Source: JBBQVS01 sp964250765
GTDB lineage: Bacteria; Chloroflexota; Ktedonobacteria; Ktedonobacterales; Ktedonobacteraceae
Length of the DNA: 64,000 nt
Direction: 5' to 3'
Assembly (NCBI GenBank): GCA_964250765.1
Contig: CAXUHF010000003.1
Location: forward strand, 45,259-109,258
Positions within the stretch are counted from its first letter, which is position 1; every line of letters starts with the position of its first letter. Made by a program: the position numbers and the translations under genes. This document shows positions 1-8,747 of the stretch, in pieces. The notes beneath the pieces are model-generated. The model made no database searches. It saw only the letters and a list, made by a program, of their open reading frames with translations, and was not told where the DNA came from.

Positions 1-862
1 ACATCAGCAACCGCTTTGGCTAAACAGTGATTTTTGAGCATCCCCTTGACATGCAAGTCCTCAAGACAGATCGTTTGGTTTTCACGAATGAGTCTCGTTG
101 ACGTTTGATGCTGAAAATCACGTCTCGTATCGGCTATCTTGGTATGAAGCCTTGCTACTTTCTGACGCGCCTTGTCACGGTTCTTACTTCCCTTCTTCTT
201 TTTCGCGTGTTGACGCTGTAACTTGGCTAGCTTCTTTTCGTACTTCGCAAGATGTTTGGGGTTCTCAATCACGTCCCCATCAGAGGTAGCCAGATAGGAT
301 TTGAGTCCTAAGTCAATGCCTATGGCCTTGTCTTTGATGGGAAGGATAGGAATGTTCTCCTCTACGAGGATGGAGACAAAGTAGCGTCCTGCTTTATCCT
401 TTGTGACCGTAACACTTGAAGGTTGGCACCATCAGGTAACGGGCGACTCCATACAATGGTAAGCGGTTCTTTCTGCTTGGCGAGGGTGAGGATAGAACCG
501 TTCCACACAAATGCAGTAGCCGCATAGGTAGCACTCTGGCGTCTGTGCTTCTTGTGGTAGGTTGGATATTCTGTATGTCCCTCGAAGAAGTTGACAAATG
601 CTTTCTCTAAATGTCGTAACGATTGTTGGAGGGGAACACTTGAGACTTCGGCTAACCATGCGGTCCCCTCGGCTTTCTTGAGTGCAGTTAAGGCCGAAGA
701 CAAGTCATTGTGATACAGTCTTTTGCCATCTTGAAAGTAGGAGGTGGTACGCAAGCGCAACGCCCAGTTGTACACGAACCGACAACACCCAAACGTACAC
801 GCCAGATTGTGGACTTGTTCAGGCGTTGGGTAAAAGCGGTACTTGTAGGCTCGTTGCGTCAT
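1..862 (-). pseudogene. tnpB: tnpB (RNA-guided nuclease/OrfB transposase), frameshifted and partial
   Basis: Reads from ATG at 862 as a TnpB N-terminus (MTQRAYKYRFYPTPEQ, then CTFGCCRFVYNW). The frame is lost near position 413: compared with copy 2 one base is missing in the codons after RPLPDG, and the protein resumes in the next frame (GRYFVSILVEENIP, then AIGIDLGLKSYLATSDGD with the first RuvC aspartate) to the window edge. The C-terminal RuvC part and zinc finger are outside the window. The start follows a purine-rich AAGGGAAG ribosome site that lies inside the end of the small upstream ORF. The frameshift is directly visible; a sequencing error cannot be excluded in a draft assembly. Confidence 0.85.
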
Positions 863-867
863 ACGAA

Positions 868-1020
868 CTACTTCCCTTCTTGCTTGAGACGGTCATACTC
901 TGTCTTGACTAAACGAGCGAGTGTGGCTTGCATGGTTTCTCCTGTAACCGCCGCAATAACCTTTAATTGTTGGCGCGTTTCTTGTGACGCTCGTAGCGTT
1001 GGCTTCTCTTTCTGTTCCAT
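868..1020 (-). CDS. Small RHH/antitoxin-like protein encoded upstream of tnpB (50 aa)
   Basis: A 50-codon ORF beginning MEQKEKPTLRASQETRQQ and ending in EYDRLKQEGK. The pattern, a basic start, a short PTLRAS strand, then two helices (ETRQQLKVIAAVTG and ETMQATLARLVKTEY), resembles ribbon-helix-helix (CopG/MazE-like) DNA-binding antitoxins. It ends only 5 nt before tnpB and its last codons supply the tnpB ribosome-binding site, so translation is probably coupled. An equivalent 49-aa ORF precedes tnpB copy 2, with many silent third-position differences, which argues that the peptide itself is conserved. Function is inferred: repression of the element or modulation of TnpB. Confidence 0.7.
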   Translation of the reverse strand: MEQKEKPTLRASQETRQQLKVIAAVTGETMQATLARLVKTEYDRLKQEGK

Positions 1021-1139
1021 GCATACATTACACCATATGCATACAAAAATGTCAAGAGGGTAGTTCCCCTGCTCCCATCTTGCCCCCTAAGGAACGCCTT
1101 TATATCCCCCTTAAAAGAGCGGGGTTTTACAGGCCACTT

Positions 1140-1742
1140 CTATAAACCAAGTAAGCCTGTCCCAATGCCAAAGCCAGCAAGAAATATAATCGACCATACT
1201 ATCAGGTCTTCCCATATCGTTCCGACCTTAAAACGCCATAGAGACTTAGGCGGAAAGCCATAACGCGTAGGTGAGGGCCAGAAGAGTGGCACACCACCTC
1301 TTGTGATACTATCAGCGACAATATGCAGGACCCAACCAGTCACAAATGCTTCAAAGGCTATTTTCACTTCTGTGAACAGCACTGGTTGTAGTATCATTCC
1401 GCTCATTGCGAACATAACCGGAAGACTGACCACTACAGTAGCAAAAAAGAGACTGATTAACAATACGCCAAGCAGACTATGTGTAAAACCACGATGGCCT
1501 CCTAACAAGCGTCCAAGATGACCATGCTGATCTATATCAGGTAGACGAGCGCACAAAACAACAAGTGCATAGTATGTTGTCTTATACAAAAGGAGTGGTG
1601 ATAAGAGTGCGTACTCCAACTGTGGACTTGTGACGAGTATTGTTAATTGATGCCATGTATAAGCTGCTCCAACGGTATGAAATAAGCTGTTGAGCGTCAA
1701 TGCTGAAAATGCATTGACCGCTGTATGTGAACGTCCATTCAT
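1140..1742 (-). CDS. YdjM/DUF457-type membrane-bound metal-dependent hydrolase
   Basis: About 200 aa with four or more hydrophobic segments. Recognisable family features are CARLPDIDQHGHLGRLLGGHRGFTHS near the middle (Asp-Asp/His pattern followed by HRGFTHS) and HIVADSITRGGVPLFWP near the C-terminus, as in the YdjM/DUF457 family of inner-membrane proteins with putative metal-binding His/Asp residues. I place the start at ATG 1742 (MNGRSHTAVNAFSAL), because this is where family similarity starts and GAGAGGG lies upstream; an in-frame extension to 1835 has no ribosome site and a non-family leader. The gene ends about 10 nt from the tnpB element. E. coli YdjM is LexA-regulated; the biochemical role is unknown. 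Confidence 0.75.
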   Translation of the reverse strand: MNGRSHTAVNAFSALTLNSLFHTVGAAYTWHQLTILVTSPQLEYALLSPLLLYKTTYYALVVLCARLPDIDQHGHLGRLLGGHRGFTHSLLGVLLISLFFATVVVSLPVMFAMSGMILQPVLFTEVKIAFEAFVTGWVLHIVADSITRGGVPLFWPSPTRYGFPPKSLWRFKVGTIWEDLIVWSIIFLAGFGIGTGLLGL

Positions 1743-1927
1743 AATGCAAGAAGCCCTCTCAATCCCTGCCTGCTCTTTCTGACTCTGTAATGTATCATCG
1801 TCAAACACTGTATATATGGATAGGTGAAAGGGCAATGTAGATGAATTTACAATACTATGGTATTATTTTGTGGCAGAGAGCAGAATATCTGTAGGGCGTT
1901 CGTTGGGTACAGAATGGAGGAGAGGTT

Positions 1928-4927
1928 ATGGAGAGCAAGATTACCTATCATCAGCAGATGAGCTATTGCGGGAAGGCACGTTGTAGCAAGTGCCGTACTG
2001 GTATTGGTCATGGACCTTATTGGTATGCCTACCAAACTGTCAATGGGCGTATCAAGCGCACGTACATAGGAAAAGAATTGCCGCGAGATGCCGAGCATCT
2101 CGCAGGAACCGAACTTGTTCCAATACACCCTCTTGCTCCACCAACTGCCCCTACGCAACCACTACCGAATGGGCGTGTTCATCGCAATCCATTGATTGGA
2201 CGTGAGAAAGAACGTACATTGCTTCGTTCCCTCTTGCTCCAAGTTGAGCATTTTCATCGCAATGCCTCTCTCCACCAAAATCTCGCAGATTTACCGCTAG
2301 ACACACAACGTACCTCCCAATGTATTATCTTGCTGGGTGAAGCTGGCATCGGCAAAACTCGTCTTGCGGAAGAACTAGGGCGCGAAGCACAGCAACGGGG
2401 TTGGTCTATCCTGTGGAGTCGTGCCTATGCACAAGAAAGTGGCATTCCTTACCGTGTTTGGACCGATATTCTACGTAAAGCATTTGAGATAGAAGCGTCC
2501 GCTTCTACTGGTATAGAGACGCTTGCTGAGGTTGGCGCAGTACGTCCGTTAGGTATGCCAGAGATAGACGAGGATGAGTTATACCAATCTGTTCATTCTG
2601 GTGTCTCACGATCTCAGATGCCTACGATTGCCGCACGAGATGCGATCAATCGACCACTACAAGTTATCATTCCTGAATTATGGGTGCCACAACACGCCAA
2701 CTCTTCTTTCGCCAGTATAGAGCCAGAGCAAGAGCAACTACGGTTGCGCGAGGCCGCGTATACCTTATTAACAACAATCAGTCAAAAGAAGCCTCTGCTG
2801 ATTGTGCTCGATGACATTCAATGGGCCGATGGTAGTAGTGGTGAACTACTTGGCTATCTTGCACGTCACGTGTATAAAACTCCTATTCTTCTGCTTGCTA
2901 CCTGTCGCTCGAACGAGGCATCGAAATCGTTGAGCAAGATGATAGATCATATGCAGCGTGAGCATACTGTTACACTACTCCCTGTTGAGCCTCTTACAAG
3001 CGAGGAGATCGCCCAACTCATTGAACATGTGCCAATGCAGCAGGTACAACGTATTCAAGTACAAGCGGCAGGTAATCCCTTCTTTGCCGAAGAATTAGCT
3101 CGTAGCACAAACCCGCCACAGCTACCTAATAACATCTCTGCCGCCCTTGACTCGCGTATGAATAGTCTGAGCAATGAGTGTCGAACGTTGCTTAGAAATG
3201 CGGCGGTGTTGGGTAGCTCATTCGAGTTTCCGCTTATTCATGCACTGGAGGTCAAACGCGTTGGAGTGCATACCGATGAAGACACCCTATTTGACCTGCT
3301 TGAAGAGGCCATAGAAGCTGGTGTTCTCACCGAGGAAGGGACGGCAGCACGTGTAACCTATTCGTTCTGGCACCCCCTTATGGTGACGCACCTGTACGAA
3401 AGCGTTTCGGCAATGAGACGTACGCACATTCATCGCCGTGTTGCCGACATTTTATTGCGTATGTATCGTGGACGTGAAACAGAAGTTGCCGCGACAATTG
3501 CTCATCACTTACTGCATGGTGGAGCTGAACCTGTACATACGGCCCATTACGCAGAACTAGCAGGGGATCGTGCCTATGCACTCCTGGCCTATTCAGAAGC
3601 TGAACAGCATTATAGGATTGCGTTAGATGCTATGAACGCAAACTCTATTCGTCACGAGTCTGACGTAGCAGATACATCGCATCGTGCCTTGTTGACCGAG
3701 CGACTAGCTGAAAGCGTGATGGTGCAAGGACGCTTTGTAGAGGCTCGTACTCTGTTCGAGCGAGTTTTAGCGTATCGCTTTGAAGTGTTGGGCAACGATA
3801 CGCTCTCAGAAGATGAGGCTCAGGTTCAAGCCCTCTTATGGAGTGAAATTGGACGTACATGGCTCTACCTCGGCGATAGGGAGAAGGCACGAGTATATTA
3901 TGAGCGAGGTGAGCAAGTATTACGGCATGAGCATGTGTTTACAGGCTTTGCACAGGCACGGTTACGTGTTTTGCAGGGAGGTCTTTTGGCGCAAGAGGGA
4001 AATTATGCTGAAGCACTAAGCGCGGCAAAAGACGCTCTCCATCTTTTCCAAGAGGCTAACAGGCAAGAACACGTCTCCTCCTATGACCTTCATGCATTAG
4101 TACCAGCGAGCCGTATTGAGCGCACGTTACGTGGCGACCAGAACGATCTTGGCAGAATCTATATGTTGCTCGGCTCTGTCCATAATAATATGGGACAACT
4201 CAATAATGCTCTGGCTCATCTTACGACAGCCTTAACCATGTTTGAACAACGGAATCAGAAACGTGAGATTGCTAACGCCTCCTGTAATATTGGCTATATC
4301 TCGCTCAAAAAAGCCGAGTTTGTTCTAGCACAAAATGCGTTTGAACGCTCTCTGGCTATTGTGAAATATATTGGTGATGGCCCCATCACGTCTGTAGTAT
4401 TTAGCAACATGGGCGAACTCGCGGCATCGCGTGGCAATCTGGAAGAGGCTGAAAACTGGTATAAGCGTGCCTTAAACCTGGCGGAGCAGTTTCGAGATCG
4501 GACGTATATTAGCATGTGGAGTGCTCAGCTTGCGGTGATTTTACAGACACAACACAAGTCGGCAGAAGCCACCACGTTTGTTGTGCGTGCCTTACAGGTA
4601 GGACGTGCTATGCAGAGTACTCTTTGTGTTGGTCATGCACTACTTGCCCTTGCTACTATACGCATTTTACAGGCCCAAAGTACTGGCGAGAAACGCTTAC
4701 TCACACATGCACATACTCATGCTGCACGCGTCCTCCTCCTACCCAAACTCGATGCTGAAACGTACACACATGGGCAACTCGTGCTCGCTCATTCTCTGCT
4801 TCTGCTTGGTACTCTGTCTGAGGCCAGAACACGACTTGAGGAGGTTGTTGAGCAGGCACATAACTACACTCTTGCATTAATCGAACAACAAGCGTGGCAA
4901 CTACTTGATGAGTTGAATAAGAGGTAG
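1928..4927 (+). CDS. AAA ATPase with N-terminal zinc-binding domain and C-terminal TPR repeats
   Basis: A 999-aa multidomain signalling ATPase. Residues about 1-52 form a short cysteine domain (YCGKARCSKCRTG, then HGPYWYAY and RTYIGKELP), resembling the DUF6788-type domain. A STAND/AAA-type NTPase follows: GREKER near 91, Walker A GEAGIGKT at 137-144, Walker B LLIVLDDIQWAD near 290. The C-terminal half (about 530-990) is helical with repeated TPR signatures such as GSVHNNMGQLNNALAHL and GNLEEAENWYKRAL. No output helix-turn-helix is visible, unlike LuxR/SARP relatives. The start is preceded by GGAGGAGAGG. Probably cytosolic; ligand and partner are unknown. A short AT-rich hairpin (4933-4960) follows the stop. 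Confidence 0.85.
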   Translation: MESKITYHQQMSYCGKARCSKCRTGIGHGPYWYAYQTVNGRIKRTYIGKELPRDAEHLAGTELVPIHPLAPPTAPTQPLPNGRVHRNPLIGREKERTLLRSLLLQVEHFHRNASLHQNLADLPLDTQRTSQCIILLGEAGIGKTRLAEELGREAQQRGWSILWSRAYAQESGIPYRVWTDILRKAFEIEASASTGIETLAEVGAVRPLGMPEIDEDELYQSVHSGVSRSQMPTIAARDAINRPLQVIIPELWVPQHANSSFASIEPEQEQLRLREAAYTLLTTISQKKPLLIVLDDIQWADGSSGELLGYLARHVYKTPILLLATCRSNEASKSLSKMIDHMQREHTVTLLPVEPLTSEEIAQLIEHVPMQQVQRIQVQAAGNPFFAEELARSTNPPQLPNNISAALDSRMNSLSNECRTLLRNAAVLGSSFEFPLIHALEVKRVGVHTDEDTLFDLLEEAIEAGVLTEEGTAARVTYSFWHPLMVTHLYESVSAMRRTHIHRRVADILLRMYRGRETEVAATIAHHLLHGGAEPVHTAHYAELAGDRAYALLAYSEAEQHYRIALDAMNANSIRHESDVADTSHRALLTERLAESVMVQGRFVEARTLFERVLAYRFEVLGNDTLSEDEAQVQALLWSEIGRTWLYLGDREKARVYYERGEQVLRHEHVFTGFAQARLRVLQGGLLAQEGNYAEALSAAKDALHLFQEANRQEHVSSYDLHALVPASRIERTLRGDQNDLGRIYMLLGSVHNNMGQLNNALAHLTTALTMFEQRNQKREIANASCNIGYISLKKAEFVLAQNAFERSLAIVKYIGDGPITSVVFSNMGELAASRGNLEEAENWYKRALNLAEQFRDRTYISMWSAQLAVILQTQHKSAEATTFVVRALQVGRAMQSTLCVGHALLALATIRILQAQSTGEKRLLTHAHTHAARVLLLPKLDAETYTHGQLVLAHSLLLLGTLSEARTRLEEVVEQAHNYTLALIEQQAWQLLDELNKR

Positions 4928-4932
4928 TCACT

Positions 4933-4960
4933 GTAATATTTTCCTTAAACAAAATATTAC
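4933..4960. terminator. AT-rich hairpin after the AAA-TPR gene
   Basis: Perfect 10-bp inverted repeat GTAATATTTT / AAAATATTAC with an 8-nt loop, six bases after the stop codon. It lacks the GC-rich stem of a classical intrinsic terminator, so it may be a weak terminator or an operator. A second short inverted repeat TGTAGGTG/CACCTACA (5012-5019 and 5038-5045) lies just upstream of the next gene. Confidence 0.4.
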
Positions 4961-5062
4961 ATTCTGTTAACACAAAACTGTGCCATTCTGTACAAGGTCT
5001 TCCGTATCCCATGTAGGTGGACAAAATAGTGCTATTGCACCTACAGAGGGAAGGAAACTTCA

Positions 5063-6544
5063 ATGTCATCATCCGAGGAAGCTCTGAAACAATTAGATGA
5101 AAGCCCTATGTCAGGCTTTCACTTCAAAACGGTGATTACAGCAGGTATGGGCTTTTTCACCGACGCGTATGACCTTTTTGTGATTGGTGTTGTCTCGACT
5201 ATTCTGACACAGGTTTGGCATATCAAATCGTTTGAAGTCTCGCTCTTGAGTAGCGTAGCCCTTCTTGCCTCTGTGCTTGGTGCCGTCGTCTTCGGACGTA
5301 TCGCTGATACAATGGGGCGTAAATTCATCTACGGCTACGAACTTATTGTGCTTGCGGCTGGGGCTATCGCTTCAGCACTCGCACCGAATATTATCTGGCT
5401 CTTAATCTTCCGTTTTATCCTCGGTGTTGGTATTGGTGGCGACTATCCAGTAAGTTCTACGCTAGTCAGCGAGTACGCGAACCGTAAAGATCGTGGTAAA
5501 TTGATTACCTTCGTATTCTCGACACAAGCCCTTGGCCTGATCATTGGTCCGTTGCTTACCTATATCTTGCTTATCAGCAAGGTACCCGCCGATCTGGTGT
5601 GGCGCATCATTCTTGGTGCGGGTGCGATTCCTGCGCTCGCCACGTTCTGGCTACGTCGCCAAATTTCGGAGTCTCCACGTTTCGCACTGGCTCAAGGCGA
5701 TGAAGCAGGCGTGCAACGCGCGGTAGACATGGCAGAGGGAAAGAAAAAAGACGCGGCTGAAGCTGGCGACAAGAGCGAGAGCCTTGCACCAAAGCAGCAG
5801 ACAAAACAAGAGAATGGTCAGAACAACAAGCACAAAACGAGTTGGAAAGAACTGTTCACAACACGCCACTGGCTCATCTGGTTGATTGGAGCAGCAGGCA
5901 CCTGGTTCTTGCTAGACATTGCCTATTATGGCACCACCGTGTCTACACCGCTTGTTATCAAGCTCTTTAGCCCGAAATCAACGCTACCGACGAATATGCT
6001 GTATACACTCCTCATCTTCGTGGTTGCCGCACTGCCCGGCTACATTCTCGCCGCTTTCTTGGTTGATCGTATTGGACGTAAGCCCATTCAACTCGTCGGC
6101 TTCGCAATGATGGCCCTGTCCTTCGGTACCTTGTTCATCTTTCCAGCACTGTCGAAGATTACAATTACCTTCCTGATACTGTATGGATTGTCCTACCTCT
6201 TCACAGAATTTGGTCCAAACATCACAACGTTCCTGTATCCCGCCGAGATTTTTCCGGTAACGGTACGAACTACCGCGCATGGTATCGCTGCTGGTCTCGG
6301 TAAGTTTGGCGCGTTCATCGGCGCATTCATGTTCCCACTTCTGCTTGCTAACGCATCGTTTAAACTTCCTGGTACAATGGGCGTTGCTGCCGTCATCTGT
6401 GTTCTTGGCTTCTTGCTCACATTTGTGTTGCCTGAGCCAAAACAGAAATCGCTAGAAACCATCGAGAAAGAAGGCGAGCAGTTAGACGAGCAGCACGAAG
6501 AAAAGAGCGAAAACCAGCCTCGCACGTCTGTCGCTGGTCAATAG
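5063..6544 (+). CDS. MFS permease of the phosphate:H+ symporter (PHS) type
   Basis: 493 aa with twelve predicted membrane segments. The N-terminal FFTDAYDLFVIGVV, the loop-2/3 motif GRIADTMGRK and, most tellingly, GVGIGGDYPVSSTLVSEYANRKDRGK match the PHS family of proton-coupled inorganic phosphate permeases; the second half has LVDRIGRKPIQ and FGPNITTFLYPAEIFP, also family-typical. A long hydrophilic central loop (about 215-262, rich in Lys, Glu and Gln) joins the halves. The start has a good ribosome site (GAGGGAAGG). Transport of another organic anion by the same fold is possible, but phosphate is the best guess. Appears to be monocistronic. Confidence 0.82.
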   Translation: MSSSEEALKQLDESPMSGFHFKTVITAGMGFFTDAYDLFVIGVVSTILTQVWHIKSFEVSLLSSVALLASVLGAVVFGRIADTMGRKFIYGYELIVLAAGAIASALAPNIIWLLIFRFILGVGIGGDYPVSSTLVSEYANRKDRGKLITFVFSTQALGLIIGPLLTYILLISKVPADLVWRIILGAGAIPALATFWLRRQISESPRFALAQGDEAGVQRAVDMAEGKKKDAAEAGDKSESLAPKQQTKQENGQNNKHKTSWKELFTTRHWLIWLIGAAGTWFLLDIAYYGTTVSTPLVIKLFSPKSTLPTNMLYTLLIFVVAALPGYILAAFLVDRIGRKPIQLVGFAMMALSFGTLFIFPALSKITITFLILYGLSYLFTEFGPNITTFLYPAEIFPVTVRTTAHGIAAGLGKFGAFIGAFMFPLLLANASFKLPGTMGVAAVICVLGFLLTFVLPEPKQKSLETIEKEGEQLDEQHEEKSENQPRTSVAGQ

Positions 6545-6550
6545 ACCAAC

Positions 6551-6681
6551 TCTAAATGCTGCGCCGAACACGTATTGAGAACCTTATTCAACGAATAAGG
6601 TTCTCAATACGTGNNNNNNNNNNTTTTATAAGATTTTCAACTTATTTCTGTTATAATCCGTTGTTCGGCGCAGCATTTAGA
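6551..6681. repeat. Nested inverted repeat (MITE-like) containing a 10-N gap
   Basis: Outer arms are a perfect 19-bp inverted repeat, TCTAAATGCTGCGCCGAAC at 6551-6569 and its complement at 6663-6681. Inside the left arm is a second perfect palindrome, CACGTATTGAGAACCTTATTC at 6569-6589 paired with 6593-6613, ending exactly where ten N begin (6614-6623). It lies between the MFS and aquaporin genes and could act as a terminator, but the sharp terminal repeats look like a miniature transposable element. The gap next to a strong hairpin suggests a polymerase or assembly break. Confidence 0.7.
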
Positions 6682-6826
6682 TATGTGTAATCCATTTCCC
6701 CTTCAAGAACGTACTCTCCTATGAACTGCTAAAGAACTCTTGTTATGCTTTATTACAAGAGCTTTATATAACGCTAACAGAGGTATTCTGTGAGCGTTCT
6801 TCTTTTTATTGGGAGAATTGAAGAGT

Positions 6827-7492
6827 ATGGAAGATTTTCGCAAACCTGAACTACATAAGGCGGCTCTCGCAGAACTCGTTGGAACGTTTTTCTTAACCCT
6901 GGCAGCTCTAATAAGTGGCTCACCCTTTGTCGTTGGATTAACGTTGGCAGCATTTGTCTATGCCATAGGAGACATTTCTGGCTGCAACATTAATCCAGCC
7001 GTTACCGTTGCACTTGTCACTGCCCGTAAACTCTCGCCTATGAAGGGTGTGTATTACATTATTGTACAGATTATTGGTGCATTGCTCGCACGTCTTGTCG
7101 CTGGCCTCGTTGGTACGCTTGCTCCACAATATGTTGCAGGAAACATATTCGCAGAGTTTTTCGGCGTAGCATTTTTGATTGTAGTTGTTATGTCTACCAG
7201 CGAAAAATATATTCCCAAGTCTGGAAGTGGTATCGCTATTGGTGCTGCTCTTGCTGCTGGTCTTGTCACGAGTAAGGGTATTCTTAATCCCGCAGTAGCA
7301 ATAGCGATGGGGCAGGGGCTGACGCAAGGAGTGTGGGCACCTTTACTCGCGGGTGTTGTTTTTGCGCTGCTACCACGACTCTACTTCATTAAGAAAGACG
7401 CATCTCAGTCAAGCGAAGCTGACGAACAGGGTGAACTTCCACTCCCTCCACGTCTGGTCGTTCGCTCAGGACTTGGCGAGAATCAACAATAA
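6827..7492 (+). CDS. Aquaporin / MIP family channel
   Basis: About 221 aa membrane channel of the major intrinsic protein family. The two NPA half-helix motifs are present as NINPAVTVAL and ILNPAVAIAM, each following a hydrophobic segment, with AELVGTFFLTL at the N-terminus, as is usual for MIP proteins. I start it at ATG 6827, with GGGAGAA about nine bases upstream; an in-frame TTG at 6809 would place the ribosome site inside the gene. The short loops suggest a water or small-neutral-solute channel; glycerol specificity cannot be read from the sequence. The gene stands alone between two palindromic repeats. Confidence 0.85.
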   Translation: MEDFRKPELHKAALAELVGTFFLTLAALISGSPFVVGLTLAAFVYAIGDISGCNINPAVTVALVTARKLSPMKGVYYIIVQIIGALLARLVAGLVGTLAPQYVAGNIFAEFFGVAFLIVVVMSTSEKYIPKSGSGIAIGAALAAGLVTSKGILNPAVAIAMGQGLTQGVWAPLLAGVVFALLPRLYFIKKDASQSSEADEQGELPLPPRLVVRSGLGENQQ

Positions 7493-7560
7493 GTATAGTC
7501 TTGTGGGACCAGAGCATTCCCTTGCCTCTTATTGGTTAGATTTTTAAGAAAAGAACCAGT

Positions 7561-7635
7561 GTAGGGGCTATAGTTCATTACGCCCTTGTGCAGCTTATAA
7601 TGCGCGATGAGGGCGTAATGAATTATAGCCCCTAC
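7561..7635. repeat. Dispersed palindromic repeat, copy 1
   Basis: 25-bp arms (7561-7585 and 7611-7635), beginning GTAGGGGCTATA and ending TTCATTACGCCC, with a single mismatch and a 25-nt loop. Lies between the convergent aquaporin and MOSC genes, where it could also terminate transcription in both directions. The rest of the 7493-7716 gap holds nothing else recognisable. Confidence 0.8.
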
Positions 7636-7716
7636 AAGCTCTCTCATCTCTTTCAAAAACTCCTATTGAAAGCGTCTCCTTGTAGGCACCCTAGTATTAG
7701 AGCAATACAAACTATA

Positions 7717-8298
7717 TCAAAGCACTCTATACAGTACATCACCTGTACAAACAGACACAGTTTTACTCTTGTCCACAAGTTCTGTCAGGAAACCACGCCG
7801 ACCATCCATGAGAAACTGTAGCGTTTCTTTGACTTCATAAGGAGCAAGGGGCCTGTTTGCTGCATATGAGCTGAAAGGGAGGCAAGGAACAATTGGCTGG
7901 ATATCTGTCAAAAGGATGTATTCGCCTGTTTGTGCTTGTTGAATAGCTAACCCGTTTTGCAGATCATCGAGAGAAAACGTGCTCTCGGTCTCGACAAGAA
8001 TATTTTCTCCCGCACATGCATCTACAATATGTTTCCCAAAACGGGAACGCATCGACTCGTAGTGACTGGTGAAACCAATTGAGAAACCGTTGTCGCCACG
8101 ACTCTTCGTTTTTGGATGATTGGCATTATGCACATCAACGATCTGTTGACCATTATGTGTCACGCCCACCACTCCTGCTTCTGATAGCAAAAGTTCGTCT
8201 ACAGTGAGCAGACGTGTTGGATCATAACGTTCTGGCGTTCCCACTTTTATCGAAGCAGGCTGTACCTGCATTTGGATGATAGGGCCGATTTTGTGCAT
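7717..8298 (-). CDS. MOSC-domain-like protein
   Basis: 193 aa starting MHKIGPIIQMQVQPASIK. The order of features, an N-terminal IIQMQVQPASIKVG strand, KSRGDNGFSIGFTSHYESMRSRFG, then GENILVETESTFSLDDLQNG and a C-terminal IVPCLPFSSY cysteine motif, resembles MOSC domains (the C-terminal fold of molybdenum-cofactor sulfurases and YiiM/YuaD-type proteins), where that cysteine binds sulfur. The start at 8298 lies 5 nt after the stop of the upstream truncated gene, so they were probably co-transcribed. A longer in-frame reading to 8718 runs through the upstream gene in the wrong frame and is not used. Family assignment is by pattern only. Confidence 0.6.
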   Translation of the reverse strand: MHKIGPIIQMQVQPASIKVGTPERYDPTRLLTVDELLLSEAGVVGVTHNGQQIVDVHNANHPKTKSRGDNGFSIGFTSHYESMRSRFGKHIVDACAGENILVETESTFSLDDLQNGLAIQQAQTGEYILLTDIQPIVPCLPFSSYAANRPLAPYEVKETLQFLMDGRRGFLTELVDKSKTVSVCTGDVLYRVL

Positions 8299-8303
8299 TA
8301 TGA

Positions 8304-8699
8304 CTATTTCCCCACGACATAGCGTAATTCTTCGACAACACGCTCCAACTCTGTTGCTGCATTGGTCGCTGAGGTTGCGCCAGCCGCGAGTTGTTCCGTC
8401 ACCTGCGTTGCCACCTTTAGTGCGGTAGCAAGTTTCTGGTTGCTTGTACCCTGATACTGTGCCGCCTGTTCGATATATTGAGCCGCAGTGATTGCACGCT
8501 CTAAATGTTGCAAGGCTACCTGTGTATTCACAGTATACCAGTTGTGCGCTAGTTCGGTCCCAATACCATGAAGCTGGTGTGCCGCGGCCTTTGTTGCATC
8601 TGTGTAGTATTGAACCGATTGCAAGCCTACTTGTGACGAATCGACGACCCACATTTGCTCTGAAGCCGCATCTTGCTGTCGTGTTGCGAGCGAGTTCAA
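8304..8699 (-). pseudogene. Alanine-rich helical protein, 5' end lost to tnpB element insertion
   Basis: 131 codons of Ala/Gln/Thr-rich helical sequence (ATKAAAHQLHGIGTELAHNW, LERAITAAQYIEQAAQ, ATNAATELERVVEEL), suggesting a coiled-coil or helical bundle. The reading frame begins exactly at the border of tnpB element copy 2, with only a TTG available as start and no ribosome site of its own other than element sequence. This indicates that the element truncated it. No family recognised. It immediately precedes the MOSC gene. Confidence 0.6.
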
Positions 8700-8747
8700 C
8701 GCTTGACATCCTCCCCATGCATGGAATGCAGGGGATTCCCTTTATCG

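Larger units (their letters stand above)
1..1130 (-). mobile_element. IS200/IS605-type tnpB element, copy 1 (cut by window edge)
   Basis: Element carrying a small RHH-like ORF and a tnpB gene, both on the minus strand. The upstream end probably lies near 1130, where GTAAAACCCC (minus strand) begins a small hairpin (cccc 1107-1110 with gggg 1121-1124) and is followed by a GGAACG-type block also found at the matching end of copy 2 near 10189. The other end lies outside the window. No tnpA (Y1 transposase) is visible, so the element would depend on a transposase in trans. Exact ends are uncertain. Confidence 0.7.

Noticed and set aside
7717..8718. A continuous 333-codon minus-strand frame covering the MOSC gene and its upstream region
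   Set aside because: The part above 8298 reads as low-quality, Arg/Cys/Thr-rich sequence, whereas another frame there gives a coherent helical protein. It also runs into the tnpB element end. The MOSC gene is better started at 8298.
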